Assembly (NCBI GenBank): GCA_963836015.1
Contig: CAWIIF010000015.1
Coordinates: forward strand, 1,364,001-1,428,000
Direction of reading: 5' to 3'
DNA length: 64,000 nt
DNA from: CAWCDJ01 sp963836015
Lineage (GTDB): Bacteria; Acidobacteriota; Terriglobia; Bryobacterales; Bryobacteraceae
Made by a program: the position numbers and the translations under genes. Under the pieces are notes generated by a model. It searched no databases, was not told the DNA's origin, and saw only the letters and a list, made by a program, of their open reading frames with translations. Of the stretch, positions 54,050 to 61,898 are shown piece after piece; within the stretch, counting starts at the first letter, position 1, and the number at the start of each line of letters is the position of its first letter.

Positions 54050-54976
54050 ATGAGGTGTCTCGCGGTGCTGTTTGCGATTCTGTTAGCCGCTCCGTGCTCC
54101 GGCGGCGACAGGAAGGAGCGGGATCCAGATCAGATCGGCCGCCGTAAAGTGGGCGGCGGAGTCAATTTTTACTCGCGAGCACACGAGCTGGAATTAGGCA
54201 GGGATCTCGCCCGCGATGTAGAACGCGAAGCGCAAATGATCGACGACCCGGTGGTCTCCGAGTACGTCAACCGGATCGGACAGAATCTCGTCAACAACTC
54301 GGACGCCCAGTTCTCGGTCACCATCAAAGTGATCCGCTCGGCGGACGTGAATGCCTTCGCGCTGCCCGGCGGCTTCGTCTACGTCAATTCCGCGCTCATT
54401 CGTACCGCCGCTACGGAAGCCGAACTAGCGGGCGCCCTGGCGCATGAGATCGCCCACGTAGCCGCAAGGCATTACACGCGGGAAGAGAGCCTGCGGGACA
54501 TCTTCAGCCTGGCGAGCATTCCGCTGATCTTTGTCGGAGGGCTGCCGGCGTTCGCGGTCCAGCGTGGACTCGAGATCGCCGGTCCGCTGGCCTCCCGAAA
54601 ATTCTCCCGGGCGGCGGAAGGGCAGGCCGACCTGCTCGGCGTGCAGTATTTGTACTCGGCCGGATACGATCCTCTGGCGTTGATCGACTTCCTGGAGAGG
54701 GTCTCTCTGAACGAGAAGAGCAATCCCGGCGTATTTACTGCAATGCTCTCGATGCATCCTGCAATTCCCAGCCGCATCCGCGCCCTGCAGAAAGAGATCG
54801 ACCGCGACCTGCGGCCTCGAGAGCAGTACCTGTTTCAAACTTCCGAATTCGTGAAAATCCAGGAGCGCCTGACGGAGATCGAAGGCGGAAACTATGTGCG
54901 CTGGAGATTTCCGCGCTCTCCGGTGGACGGCTCCGATACCCGGCCGGTATTGAAACGGCGCACCCCAACTCCGTAA
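54050..54976 (+). CDS. M48-family zinc metalloprotease lipoprotein
   Basis: 308 residues with AGGGGAGG eight bases upstream of the ATG. The N-terminus reads MRCLAVLFAILLAAPC with a lipobox-like LAAPC, so membrane anchoring is likely. The catalytic motif is HEIAHVAARH, and the third zinc ligand is the Glu in AAEGQADLLGVQYL. This is the BepA/LoiP group, periplasmic proteases that check outer-membrane protein assembly. It has no C-terminal TPR domain. The upstream divergent region 53761-54049 holds no other gene. Confidence 0.9.
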   Translation: MRCLAVLFAILLAAPCSGGDRKERDPDQIGRRKVGGGVNFYSRAHELELGRDLARDVEREAQMIDDPVVSEYVNRIGQNLVNNSDAQFSVTIKVIRSADVNAFALPGGFVYVNSALIRTAATEAELAGALAHEIAHVAARHYTREESLRDIFSLASIPLIFVGGLPAFAVQRGLEIAGPLASRKFSRAAEGQADLLGVQYLYSAGYDPLALIDFLERVSLNEKSNPGVFTAMLSMHPAIPSRIRALQKEIDRDLRPREQYLFQTSEFVKIQERLTEIEGGNYVRWRFPRSPVDGSDTRPVLKRRTPTP

Positions 54977-55061
54977 GTCGCCCCGCCGGCGAAAAATAAA
55001 TTGTCACCGGATGCCTCGAAGGCGAATCGCTCCTACCATCACCTGAAAGGGGGCGGTCTCC

Positions 55062-55676
55062 ATGTCCATGAATCGCTTTCGGGCCGCAACCGGCGTGCTT
55101 TCACGCCTGCTGCTCTGCGGCTTCGTCGCCGGTTCCTGCAGCCTTTGGGCTCAATGGGGCGCAACAGATGCGGGCGAGGTCAGCGCCTATACCGGAATCG
55201 CTTTCGGAGCTACAGGGGCGCGCCCGACGGTGGGCGGGAGCAGTGGAATCAGTGCCTCGCGATACGCCATCGCGCTGATCGAAACTTCGTACATCCCGCT
55301 GGATAACCGCACACTGGCGTATCACCCGGGGGTCTTCGCGAGCAGCTCCGGACTCTTCGACTTCTCCTTCGCCGTCAATGTGCGCGTGCCCGTAAAAGAG
55401 CGTTGGGAGCCTTACGGCATCCTCGCGCCGGCGCTGCTCTACAACTTGTATCGCGCTCAAGTCGTCCAGCCGAACGGCACCGTAGTGTCGCGCAGCGGCC
55501 TCAGCGATTGGAAGTTCGGATTCGAAACCGGCGGCGGGCTCCGCTACTACGTGCGCGAGATGTGGGGAATTCGCGGAGAGTACAGGTACACCATCAGCAC
55601 CCGAAACTTCAGCCGCCTGCAGGTGGGGGTCTTCTATCAGTTCGAAGGATTCTCGTCTGCATTCCGATTCCGATAA
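55062..55676 (+). CDS. Outer-membrane beta-barrel protein
   Basis: 204 residues, with AAAGGGGGCGG upstream; the start could also be the ATG six bases later. A signal peptide ends near SLWAQ. The body consists of alternating amphipathic strands with aromatic girdles (RYAIALIETSYIPLDNRTLAYHPG in two strands) and ends in YQFEGFSSAFRFR, a C-terminal strand of an eight-stranded OmpA/OmpX-like barrel. It follows the M48 protease gene and may be one of its envelope clients, but that is only suggestive. Confidence 0.72.
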   Translation: MSMNRFRAATGVLSRLLLCGFVAGSCSLWAQWGATDAGEVSAYTGIAFGATGARPTVGGSSGISASRYAIALIETSYIPLDNRTLAYHPGVFASSSGLFDFSFAVNVRVPVKERWEPYGILAPALLYNLYRAQVVQPNGTVVSRSGLSDWKFGFETGGGLRYYVREMWGIRGEYRYTISTRNFSRLQVGVFYQFEGFSSAFRFR

Positions 55677-55692
55677 CCGCGCGGGGCCGCCC

Positions 55693-56256
55693 CTATTTTT
55701 GCTTCGCCAACTGGAGGAGCGCTCTGGTCAGTTCGGTGACGGCGTGCTCCTCCTGTCCACGGCTGGCCGTGCTGCGCGGCAGGGAGGCCAATTGGATGTG
55801 CACCAGTTCGTGCACCACCGTGACTTCCATGTCGTCGAGCATGGCCTGAAAGGGAAGCGTGTAGTCGTAGGTGGACAACACTCCCACGGCGGCCTCCTTT
55901 TCATCGAGATCCCAGTGGACGTTGCCTAACGTGTTCGGCTCGAGTTTCCTGGCGCGGACCAGGTTCACGCGGATCTTCCAATCCGCCAGGTTCAATCGCT
56001 GTTGCCAGATGCGCATCTTCTCTTTGACAAATGCATCTGCAATCGCTTCGCGCTGTTTGGGGTTAATTGTTGTTCCGGTCTCCGAGGCGATCGCGCTTTC
56101 GGCGATTGCTTCGCCCTGTTTGGCGGTGGTTGCGTTGCTGTGCTCCGCAGCCGATACGGGGTTCGCATTCGACCGAAGAAACAGGGTGGAAAGAAAAAGG
56201 AGGGAAACTGCGGCTATCCCATGATAGACAGCGACAGCCAATCTACTTCTGGCCAT
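55693..56256 (-). CDS. Exported HExxH protein, possible metallopeptidase
   Basis: 187 residues from the ATG at 56256; an upstream start at 56298 is less likely. A signal anchor covers about residues 8-25. The C-terminal half carries VTVVHELVHIQLASLP, an HExxH zinc-binding motif, followed by EEHAV about 20 residues later, where Glu/His could be the third ligand. The middle (WQQRLNLADWKIRVNLVRARK) resembles the region before the active site of gluzincin-like peptidases. Two AIA(D/E) repeats occur before it. The family was not recognised; activity is inference. Confidence 0.6.
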   Translation of the reverse strand: MARSRLAVAVYHGIAAVSLLFLSTLFLRSNANPVSAAEHSNATTAKQGEAIAESAIASETGTTINPKQREAIADAFVKEKMRIWQQRLNLADWKIRVNLVRARKLEPNTLGNVHWDLDEKEAAVGVLSTYDYTLPFQAMLDDMEVTVVHELVHIQLASLPRSTASRGQEEHAVTELTRALLQLAKQK

Positions 56257-56403
56257 GTAATTTGGATCATAACACACGCTCGTGCCGTGCGGATCCATAC
56301 CGGACCGCGTTTCACCCCGGGACCCGCGAAAAGGGGTTACACCTCACACACCGCTCCTCAACAATTTGCCATCCGCCTCAGATTTCCTGCATCGGGGATA
56401 CTT

Positions 56404-56949
56404 GTGAAGCAACTCATTCTAGGCGCGATCGTCGCGTGGGTGGCCTTGACGCCTTCCTTCGGCTGGCAACGAGGACGGTCCGGAGGGCGCGGTTCCGCGG
56501 CGGGGGTTTCGGGTTCAACGGGTGCGTTTAATTGCCGCAACTTCAGCGTCGGGCGCAACTCCTTTTGGGGGGCCGCTCCCTGGAGCTACGGCGAAAACGA
56601 CTACGACGACGGCTGGCCGCCTGATTTCTCGGATAGGGGCGGTCAGGCCGCAGCGCAGGCTGGACCCCAAGTGGTTGCGCCGGAAGCGCCCCCGCCTCCT
56701 CCCGAGCCCGTCCGCCCTGTGATCCGCGAATACATCTGGCCCGAATCGAACGGCAGGGAAGCCGTGCCTTTCTCGATCGTTTCGAAGGATGGCACGGTGC
56801 GCTTTGCCGTTGCCGTGTGGGTGCAGGCCGGCGTGCTGCATTTCACAGCCCCGGACAAAACGTCAGGACAAATCGCGCTGAATACAGTGGACCGGCGCGC
56901 AACCGCACAGCTTAACGCTGAAAAGCGTCTCCGTTTGGCGCTGCCGTGA
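56404..56949 (+). CDS. Exported proline-rich protein of unknown function
   Basis: 181 residues from GTG at 56404, with GGGG a few bases upstream. The signal peptide ends at SFGWQ. A Gly/Ser/Arg-rich section, a stretch with WSYGENDYDDGWPPDF, a proline-rich linker (EAPPPPPEPVRPVIREYIW) and a small C-terminal beta domain (VPFSIVSKDGTVRFAVAVWV) follow. The last domain looks like a short beta-sandwich. No family was recognised. The plus-strand frame upstream of 56404 is not supported, since the opposite strand there encodes the HExxH protein. Confidence 0.6.
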   Translation: MKQLILGAIVAWVALTPSFGWQRGRSGGRGSAAGVSGSTGAFNCRNFSVGRNSFWGAAPWSYGENDYDDGWPPDFSDRGGQAAAQAGPQVVAPEAPPPPPEPVRPVIREYIWPESNGREAVPFSIVSKDGTVRFAVAVWVQAGVLHFTAPDKTSGQIALNTVDRRATAQLNAEKRLRLALP

Positions 56950-57168
56950 ATTCAGGAAAGCCCTCTGCACGGCCCTCGGGGAGACGGTGGTTTTCAGATT
57001 CCTCCGCACTCCCCGACAGCCGTTCTCCCGTTACTGGTTTAGATTGGGCAAGCGGGCGCAGGGCCACATATCTTGGGGTTACCCGCGACGAATAGTGGCA
57101 ACGAGGCTTTGCACACATTTAATAAATCCGCTGGAAACGGTACGCCATCCCGACTGGTGGAGACCAAC

Positions 57169-57546
57169 ATGATGCCTACTGTCCTGGTTGTGGACGATGA
57201 GCCGTTGATCCGCCAGGTGGTGGCGCTGATGCTTCAGCAGGACGGCTATTCTGTTTTAACTGCCGGCGGTGGAGCCGAGGCGATCTCGGTTTCCCGATCG
57301 CATGACGGAGCAATCGATCTGCTGGTCAGCGATGTGGCGATGCCCGGAATGGATGGGCCTACCCTGGCAACCGAACTGCTGGAGGCGAATCCGCAACTCC
57401 CTGTGCTATTCATGTCTGCTTCCCGTGAGGATGCGCACCTGAGCGCATGCCCGCGGTTTCGGCTGCTGCCGAAGCCATTTTCGATGGCCACGTTGAGAGG
57501 CGCGGTGCACGGGCTCCTGCCTGTCGGTGTGTGGGCCGAAGGCTAG
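57169..57546 (+). CDS. Free-standing response-regulator receiver domain
   Basis: 125 residues from the ATG at 57169, with GGTGGAG six bases upstream. The acid pair is at residues 9-11, phospho-acceptor Asp55 sits in LLVSDVAMPGMDG, the Ser/Thr of the switch is in LFMSAS and the Lys in LLPKPFS. No output domain follows. It resembles the CheY-like receivers found as partners of histidine kinases. The hybrid kinase at 51602-52771 is a nearby candidate partner. Confidence 0.87.
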   Translation: MMPTVLVVDDEPLIRQVVALMLQQDGYSVLTAGGGAEAISVSRSHDGAIDLLVSDVAMPGMDGPTLATELLEANPQLPVLFMSASREDAHLSACPRFRLLPKPFSMATLRGAVHGLLPVGVWAEG

Positions 57547-57633
57547 CCGCCGCGCGCGCCAAGAGATCCTGAAAGCCCCAAGAATTGCTCCGGCTTCTTT
57601 TCGCTCTGCATCGTGCTCAGCGAGGGGTCAACC

Positions 57634-58632
57634 GTGGGACATTTCCGGGGTTACGTCGCATTCCCTTTGCTCGCAATCGCGCCTGCCGTTGTTGGGCTTC
57701 TGTTGTGGCCGGGGATTAGAAATGCCGGCGCTCAGGATTCCGCTGTTTCCATTACGCCGAGACAGCGGCTCGGCAGTGCCGATCGAACCGCTTCGAATAT
57801 TCGGGTGGATTCGGACCTGGTTCTGGTCCCGGTCCTGGTAACCGATCACGTGGACCGGCTGGTGACCGGTCTGGGCAAGGAACAGTTCAAGCTGTTCGAC
57901 GACAAGATCGAACAGGAGATCACGCACTTCTCGTCGGAAGATGCTCCCATCTCGGTCGTGCTGGTGTTCGATTGCAGCGGCAGCATGGGGGACAAGCTCA
58001 AGAAGTCGCGGTTGGCGGTGGCCGAGTTTCTGAAGACTGCGAATCCCGAAGATGAGTTTGCGCTGGTCGAATTCAACGACCGCGCGCACATCGTCTCGGG
58101 CTTCAGCGAGCGGCCCGAAGACTTGCAGAACGGCCTCGCTTTCACCGCATCCAAGGGGCGGACCGCGCTCCTGGACGGAATCTATCTCGCCATGAGCCTC
58201 ATGCGGCATGCGAAATACGGGCGCAAAGCGATCCTGATCATCTCCGACGGCGGCGACAACTGCAGCCGGTATACGGAGAAGGAGGTCAAGGAGCGCGCCC
58301 GCGAGGCCGATATTCAAATCTACGCGATCGGAATCGTCGAGCCGGTTGCCGCCCGCGCCAGGACGCCCGAAGAGATGATCGGCCCGGCCCTGCTGGACGA
58401 GATCTCCGGGGTGACCGGAGGCCGTCTGTACGAGGTCGACGACATCAACCAGTTGCCCGCCATAGCTGTCCAGTTGGGAAGGGCCCTGCGAAACCAGTAT
58501 GTGCTGGGATACTCGCCCTCGGGGCCGCGGGACGGCAAATTCCACCGCATTACGGTGAAGCTGCTGCGGCCGAAGGGTGTGGCGCCGCTGCGCGCGACAT
58601 TCCGCTCGAGCTATCGGGCGCCCGAGCAGTGA
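57634..58632 (+). CDS. Exported VWA-domain protein (paralogue 2)
   Basis: 332 residues from GTG at 57634, with GAGGGG six bases upstream; an upstream in-frame GTG at 57613 is rejected. Signal peptide, then VSITPRQRLGSADRTASN and VDSDLVLVPVLVTD, then the VWA domain with MIDAS FDCSGSMGDKL, KGRTALLDGIYLA and LIISDGGDNCSRYTEKEVK, and a C-terminal beta tail. The order and many blocks match the minus-strand paralogue at 52792-53760. The function is unknown; see that entry for the family. Confidence 0.87.
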   Translation: MGHFRGYVAFPLLAIAPAVVGLLLWPGIRNAGAQDSAVSITPRQRLGSADRTASNIRVDSDLVLVPVLVTDHVDRLVTGLGKEQFKLFDDKIEQEITHFSSEDAPISVVLVFDCSGSMGDKLKKSRLAVAEFLKTANPEDEFALVEFNDRAHIVSGFSERPEDLQNGLAFTASKGRTALLDGIYLAMSLMRHAKYGRKAILIISDGGDNCSRYTEKEVKERAREADIQIYAIGIVEPVAARARTPEEMIGPALLDEISGVTGGRLYEVDDINQLPAIAVQLGRALRNQYVLGYSPSGPRDGKFHRITVKLLRPKGVAPLRATFRSSYRAPEQ

Positions 58633-58636
58633 GCAC

Positions 58637-59332
58637 TCAGAAATACAGGTTGAGCGTCAGTGCCAAGGCATTGACGCGTGGCGGGTTGGATCGCGAGTTG
58701 TTCTGCCGGACAATGTGGGGCTGGAAGACAACGTGCGGACCAGCGGGAAATTCCAGCCCCACGGCGAGCCGGTTCTGATTCCAGGCGTTGTAGCGCGTGT
58801 CGTAGAAGATCTCTGCGTAACCGAACGGGGTAACGACGAAGCGCCCGAACTTCAGGTCGCGCTCCAGCCACAGGCGGTTTCGATATCGGGCCGAGAACGG
58901 CTGTCCGTGGATGAAGCGGAACTCTCCCCGGCTTCGATCGGCGGCGACGATCTGCGCGGGAAGGGGATAGCGCGTCGTAACCTCCAGGATGCCCCGCTCT
59001 TCCCGGTTGTGATCGTTCCGGGTAAGGCTGTTAGTGTATTGAAGCCCGCCGCCGAAGGTGAGATACCGCTGGCGGAACACATCCCCGCGCTCGCGCAGAT
59101 TGCGCCGGAAGATCGGCCTTAGGGCGACCTCCCCGAAGTAGCTGTAGTTGCCCTCGCGGGAGCGTGTGTTGCGGTCCCCGTCCAGCGAGCCCTTCATGAG
59201 GAAGCGCGTGGTCTCGCTCAATCCGATGTAGAGCTTCACTTCCGGCCAGTACTGATCCTGAGTCTGTGCCGCGGCGCGAAGCGCGGATGCGATGAAGAGA
59301 ACCGCGACGACTTGCCTCGGATGGCCGCCCAT
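58637..59332 (-). CDS. DUF2490 outer-membrane beta-barrel protein
   Basis: 231 residues. A signal peptide ends near RAAAQ. The sequence alternates charged and aromatic strands typical of a barrel: WPEVKLYIGLSETTRFLMKG, VFRQRYLTFGGGLQYTNSLT, RYRNRLWLERDLKFGRFVVTP and a C-terminal NALALTLNLYF ending in Phe. Placement in DUF2490 rests on this pattern and size. Function is unknown. It converges with the VWA gene with only four bases between them. Confidence 0.8.
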   Translation of the reverse strand: MGGHPRQVVAVLFIASALRAAAQTQDQYWPEVKLYIGLSETTRFLMKGSLDGDRNTRSREGNYSYFGEVALRPIFRRNLRERGDVFRQRYLTFGGGLQYTNSLTRNDHNREERGILEVTTRYPLPAQIVAADRSRGEFRFIHGQPFSARYRNRLWLERDLKFGRFVVTPFGYAEIFYDTRYNAWNQNRLAVGLEFPAGPHVVFQPHIVRQNNSRSNPPRVNALALTLNLYF

Positions 59333-59734
59333 CCGCTATCTCGGCAGGGATGCCTGGTGAGCCGGCTCGCCACCCCGTGCAGCGGGCAGAAGGCCCGCTC
59401 GCAGGATGGTGGTGGCGTCAGTCTCCCCGTGCCGGGATTGGTCACGGTCGACGCCCGAGCCTTGCGCTCGGGCCGCTGAGGCGCCCATATCGGCCCCTGA
59501 AGCAGTTTGGGACAAAGGAGGAATAGTAGCGGAACTACGGTGGCGGGATTGCTGTGCGGAGTTTAAGTTCGAGTTTTCCATACCGCTGTTCTCTCGGCGG
59601 CCGCCGGTCCGCCTGGAGATTGCTGGCGGCAACCATGCGTAACCGGCTGAACATTGCGCTGGATGCGGTCGCGTGAACCGGGACTCAATGTTTTCCGAGC
59701 GGTTCTCGACGCGTTCCGGCGCCCGCGCCGCGTC
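59333..59734. other. Gene-free region with GC-rich hairpins
   Basis: No gene is convincing on either strand. Two perfect inverted repeats stand out: 7-base arms at 59381-59387 and 59393-59399, and 8-base arms at 59453-59460 and 59466-59473. A palindrome GAGCCGGCTC lies at about 59360-59369. The region precedes the DUF2490 gene on the minus strand and follows the winged-helix gene, so it may hold a promoter and terminator, or dispersed repeats. Confidence 0.4.
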
Positions 59735-60148
59735 CTACACGCTGACTTCGGCGCGAACATGGAAGAGCGGAACATAGTGTCCTTTGGGGATCTCGATGAC
59801 GATGGGATCGTGCAGGCCTTCCGACATGTAGTACTTCTTGAGCTTGGCCCGCAGCCGCCAAGCCTGGCTGCGCACGATGGTGTCCACCTTGGGATCGTAA
59901 TCCGGGCTCCGGCCGAAGACGGAGACTCCGATGGTCGTCTCCTTCAGGTGGTCGGCATCGCCGCGCAGGGTCGTGTCAACGACGAATGTCAGCAGCTGTG
60001 CCAGCCGCTGACAGCCGCTCATGGCCCGGCTCTTGCGTATTCGGTCGACGGCCCGCCATACATCCGAGCCGTCAATGCCGCCCGCCCCCACCGAATCCGG
60101 CGCCTCGGGTGCGACATATTCCTGGGATCGTTGCGATTCTCGCCTCAC
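59735..60148 (-). CDS. Free-standing winged-helix-type domain of TolB/adenylate-cyclase-like regulators
   Basis: 137 residues, starting at GTG 60148 without a good ribosome binding site. The core QRLAQLLTFVVDTTLRGDADHLKE, split by one turn, then GVSVFGRSPDYDPKVDTIVR, WRLRAKLKKYY and IEIPKGHYVPLF, is the N-terminal module of many acidobacterial proteins that otherwise continue into a membrane helix and TPR or TolB-like repeats. Here it stops right after the module, so it is either a truncated gene or a separate small regulator. The DNA-binding role is known only by resemblance. Confidence 0.65.
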   Translation of the reverse strand: MRRESQRSQEYVAPEAPDSVGAGGIDGSDVWRAVDRIRKSRAMSGCQRLAQLLTFVVDTTLRGDADHLKETTIGVSVFGRSPDYDPKVDTIVRSQAWRLRAKLKKYYMSEGLHDPIVIEIPKGHYVPLFHVRAEVSV

Positions 60149-60432
60149 GCTAATTACGATGCAGGGCGTACTGCGGCGGTCCCAATTCTTGGTGCTTCAC
60201 ATAACGGCATGTCCAAAACTCACCGTTTGCGTACGCCGGCGCCCGCTGATTTTGCGCCCTCGCCGCCGCACGGCGCATCCGTCGGGGGGTGGTGTTGTTC
60301 GCGTAAGATGCCCGGCACCGGATCCTGTCCGCATCGTACTCGTTGGCCGTTGTGTTTTTCTTAGCGCCTGCTCCGGGAGGCTCAACGGCTGGTGCCGGGT
60401 ACCCGGGTGCCGAAGGAGTGGCGCGGGCGTCT

Positions 60433-61851
60433 CTATTTGACGGGGACAAGCGCGGCTTTCGGCGTGCCTCTCCGCACTGCCGCGAAATACCGCTCGACGT
60501 AGTCCTCGAGCGCCACCGGCACCTCGTCGCGATCGATGTCGGCGCCGCCGTAGCGATGCGCGGCCCGCGCGTCGGCGTATGGCGTGACCAGCCTCTGTTC
60601 TCCCGAGACAGTTTGAATGGCTGCGCTCCCGGTGACATTTTCCGACCGTTTGCCGAGGATCACGCTGATCTTGCCGATGGCGGCGAGTTCCTCCGCCTTC
60701 TTGGCTTCCTTGTTGCCCTCTTCGCTGCCGGCCGAGCTCTTGCCCTCCGGATCGCCGGCGCCGTCGTTCTGGCCGGCGCCCATGGCGGAGGATCCCTGCT
60801 GCCCTTGCCTCTGGTTGCCCTGGGCGGAGCCGGGCTGTCCATCGGCGGGCTTGCCTGTGGGCCGGCCGTCCTGGCCCTGGCCGGCGCGGCTGCCCTGGCG
60901 GCCCGGATCGCGGCCGAGCCGGGCCTCGCGGATCTCGCCTCCGGAGCGTCCCTTCGATTCGGAGTGGAGCTTTGACAACATGCTGCGGACGGCATCGCCC
61001 AGTTTCGAGATCAGGCTCGAGCTGCTGTCGGACTGTTGCGCCTCCTGGCCCTCTGCATCCTGCTGCTGCTCCTCGCGCCGGTCGGCGCTTCCCTGCGGAT
61101 GATTGGAATCCTGCGCGCCGGCCGCCGCGTTCGCCGGAGTGGGAGCCGCGCCGCGATCGTCGCGCTCTTCTGCTTTCGCCTGGAGATCGTGGGGAAGAGC
61201 GTCGGCCGAGCGGTTGCCTTCGCCCTTGCTTTCCGCGGAATCCTCGCCGCCGTCGTGTTCCGCGGGCGACGGCAGCGCACGCGGATCCTTCCGCTCGCGC
61301 GCTTCCAAAAGTTGCACCTTGGAGAGTCGCAGCAGGCATTCGGCGATCGCGGGCATGGGCTGGCGCAGGTCCAGATGGTCCCTCCAGGAGTAACGCAGAA
61401 CGAAGAGGCTCCCGGCCACCACAGCCAAAGGCGCGGCCGCATACAGCATGCGCGGCGCGCGGAACGGAACCGCGTCGGCTGCGCGCACCGATTCGGAAGC
61501 GCGAAGCGCCCGCTCGTGCTGCCCCCTCCGCATGCCGTCGTCGGGGCGCCGGCCCGCGTCCGGGGTCGAATAGAACAGCGCGGTCGAAAGCGTATCTGCG
61601 AGGCGCAAGCGCGTATCCACAATTCGAGCCGTCAGATAGGGCCCGGGGATGCGCCGGCTGGCGAGGTATGCTCCAGCCGCGAGAGTGGCGGCGGGCATGG
61701 CGACCAGCCAGCGCCATCCCAGGATGTCGGTGCCCAGGAGGAGCAGCAGGATCAGCAGCGCTACTGTCACGGTCAGCGCACGAGCGCCTTCGGCCGCGAT
61801 GGCGTTACATATCAGACGACGCCGCGCGCGCGAGATCAACCGATAGAGCAT
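60433..61851 (-). CDS. Membrane protein with long low-complexity region
   Basis: 472 residues from the ATG at 61851; an in-frame start at 61893 is an alternative. Two transmembrane helices near the N-terminus (about residues 26-60) and a third near 138-158 precede a segment of about 200 residues very rich in Gly, Gln, Glu, Asp and Ser (QQQDAEGQEAQQSDSSSS, RQGSRAGQGQDGRPTG). A conserved-looking C-terminus reads VTPYADARAAHRYGGADIDRDE, then VALEDYVERYFAAVR. Similar proteins occur near MoxR/VWA-type genes in acidobacteria; the family name is uncertain. Its upstream neighbour is the BNR protein. Confidence 0.65.
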   Translation of the reverse strand: MLYRLISRARRRLICNAIAAEGARALTVTVALLILLLLLGTDILGWRWLVAMPAATLAAGAYLASRRIPGPYLTARIVDTRLRLADTLSTALFYSTPDAGRRPDDGMRRGQHERALRASESVRAADAVPFRAPRMLYAAAPLAVVAGSLFVLRYSWRDHLDLRQPMPAIAECLLRLSKVQLLEARERKDPRALPSPAEHDGGEDSAESKGEGNRSADALPHDLQAKAEERDDRGAAPTPANAAAGAQDSNHPQGSADRREEQQQDAEGQEAQQSDSSSSLISKLGDAVRSMLSKLHSESKGRSGGEIREARLGRDPGRQGSRAGQGQDGRPTGKPADGQPGSAQGNQRQGQQGSSAMGAGQNDGAGDPEGKSSAGSEEGNKEAKKAEELAAIGKISVILGKRSENVTGSAAIQTVSGEQRLVTPYADARAAHRYGGADIDRDEVPVALEDYVERYFAAVRRGTPKAALVPVK

Positions 61852-61898
61852 CCGCCTCCCACCTCGCTTAGCTAGATGTCGATCGCGCGGCACCGGGC

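Noticed and set aside
60197..61717. 506-codon Arg/Gly-rich frame on the minus strand
   Set aside because: Shadow of the low-complexity part of the membrane protein at 60433-61851, with the same strand but a wrong frame.
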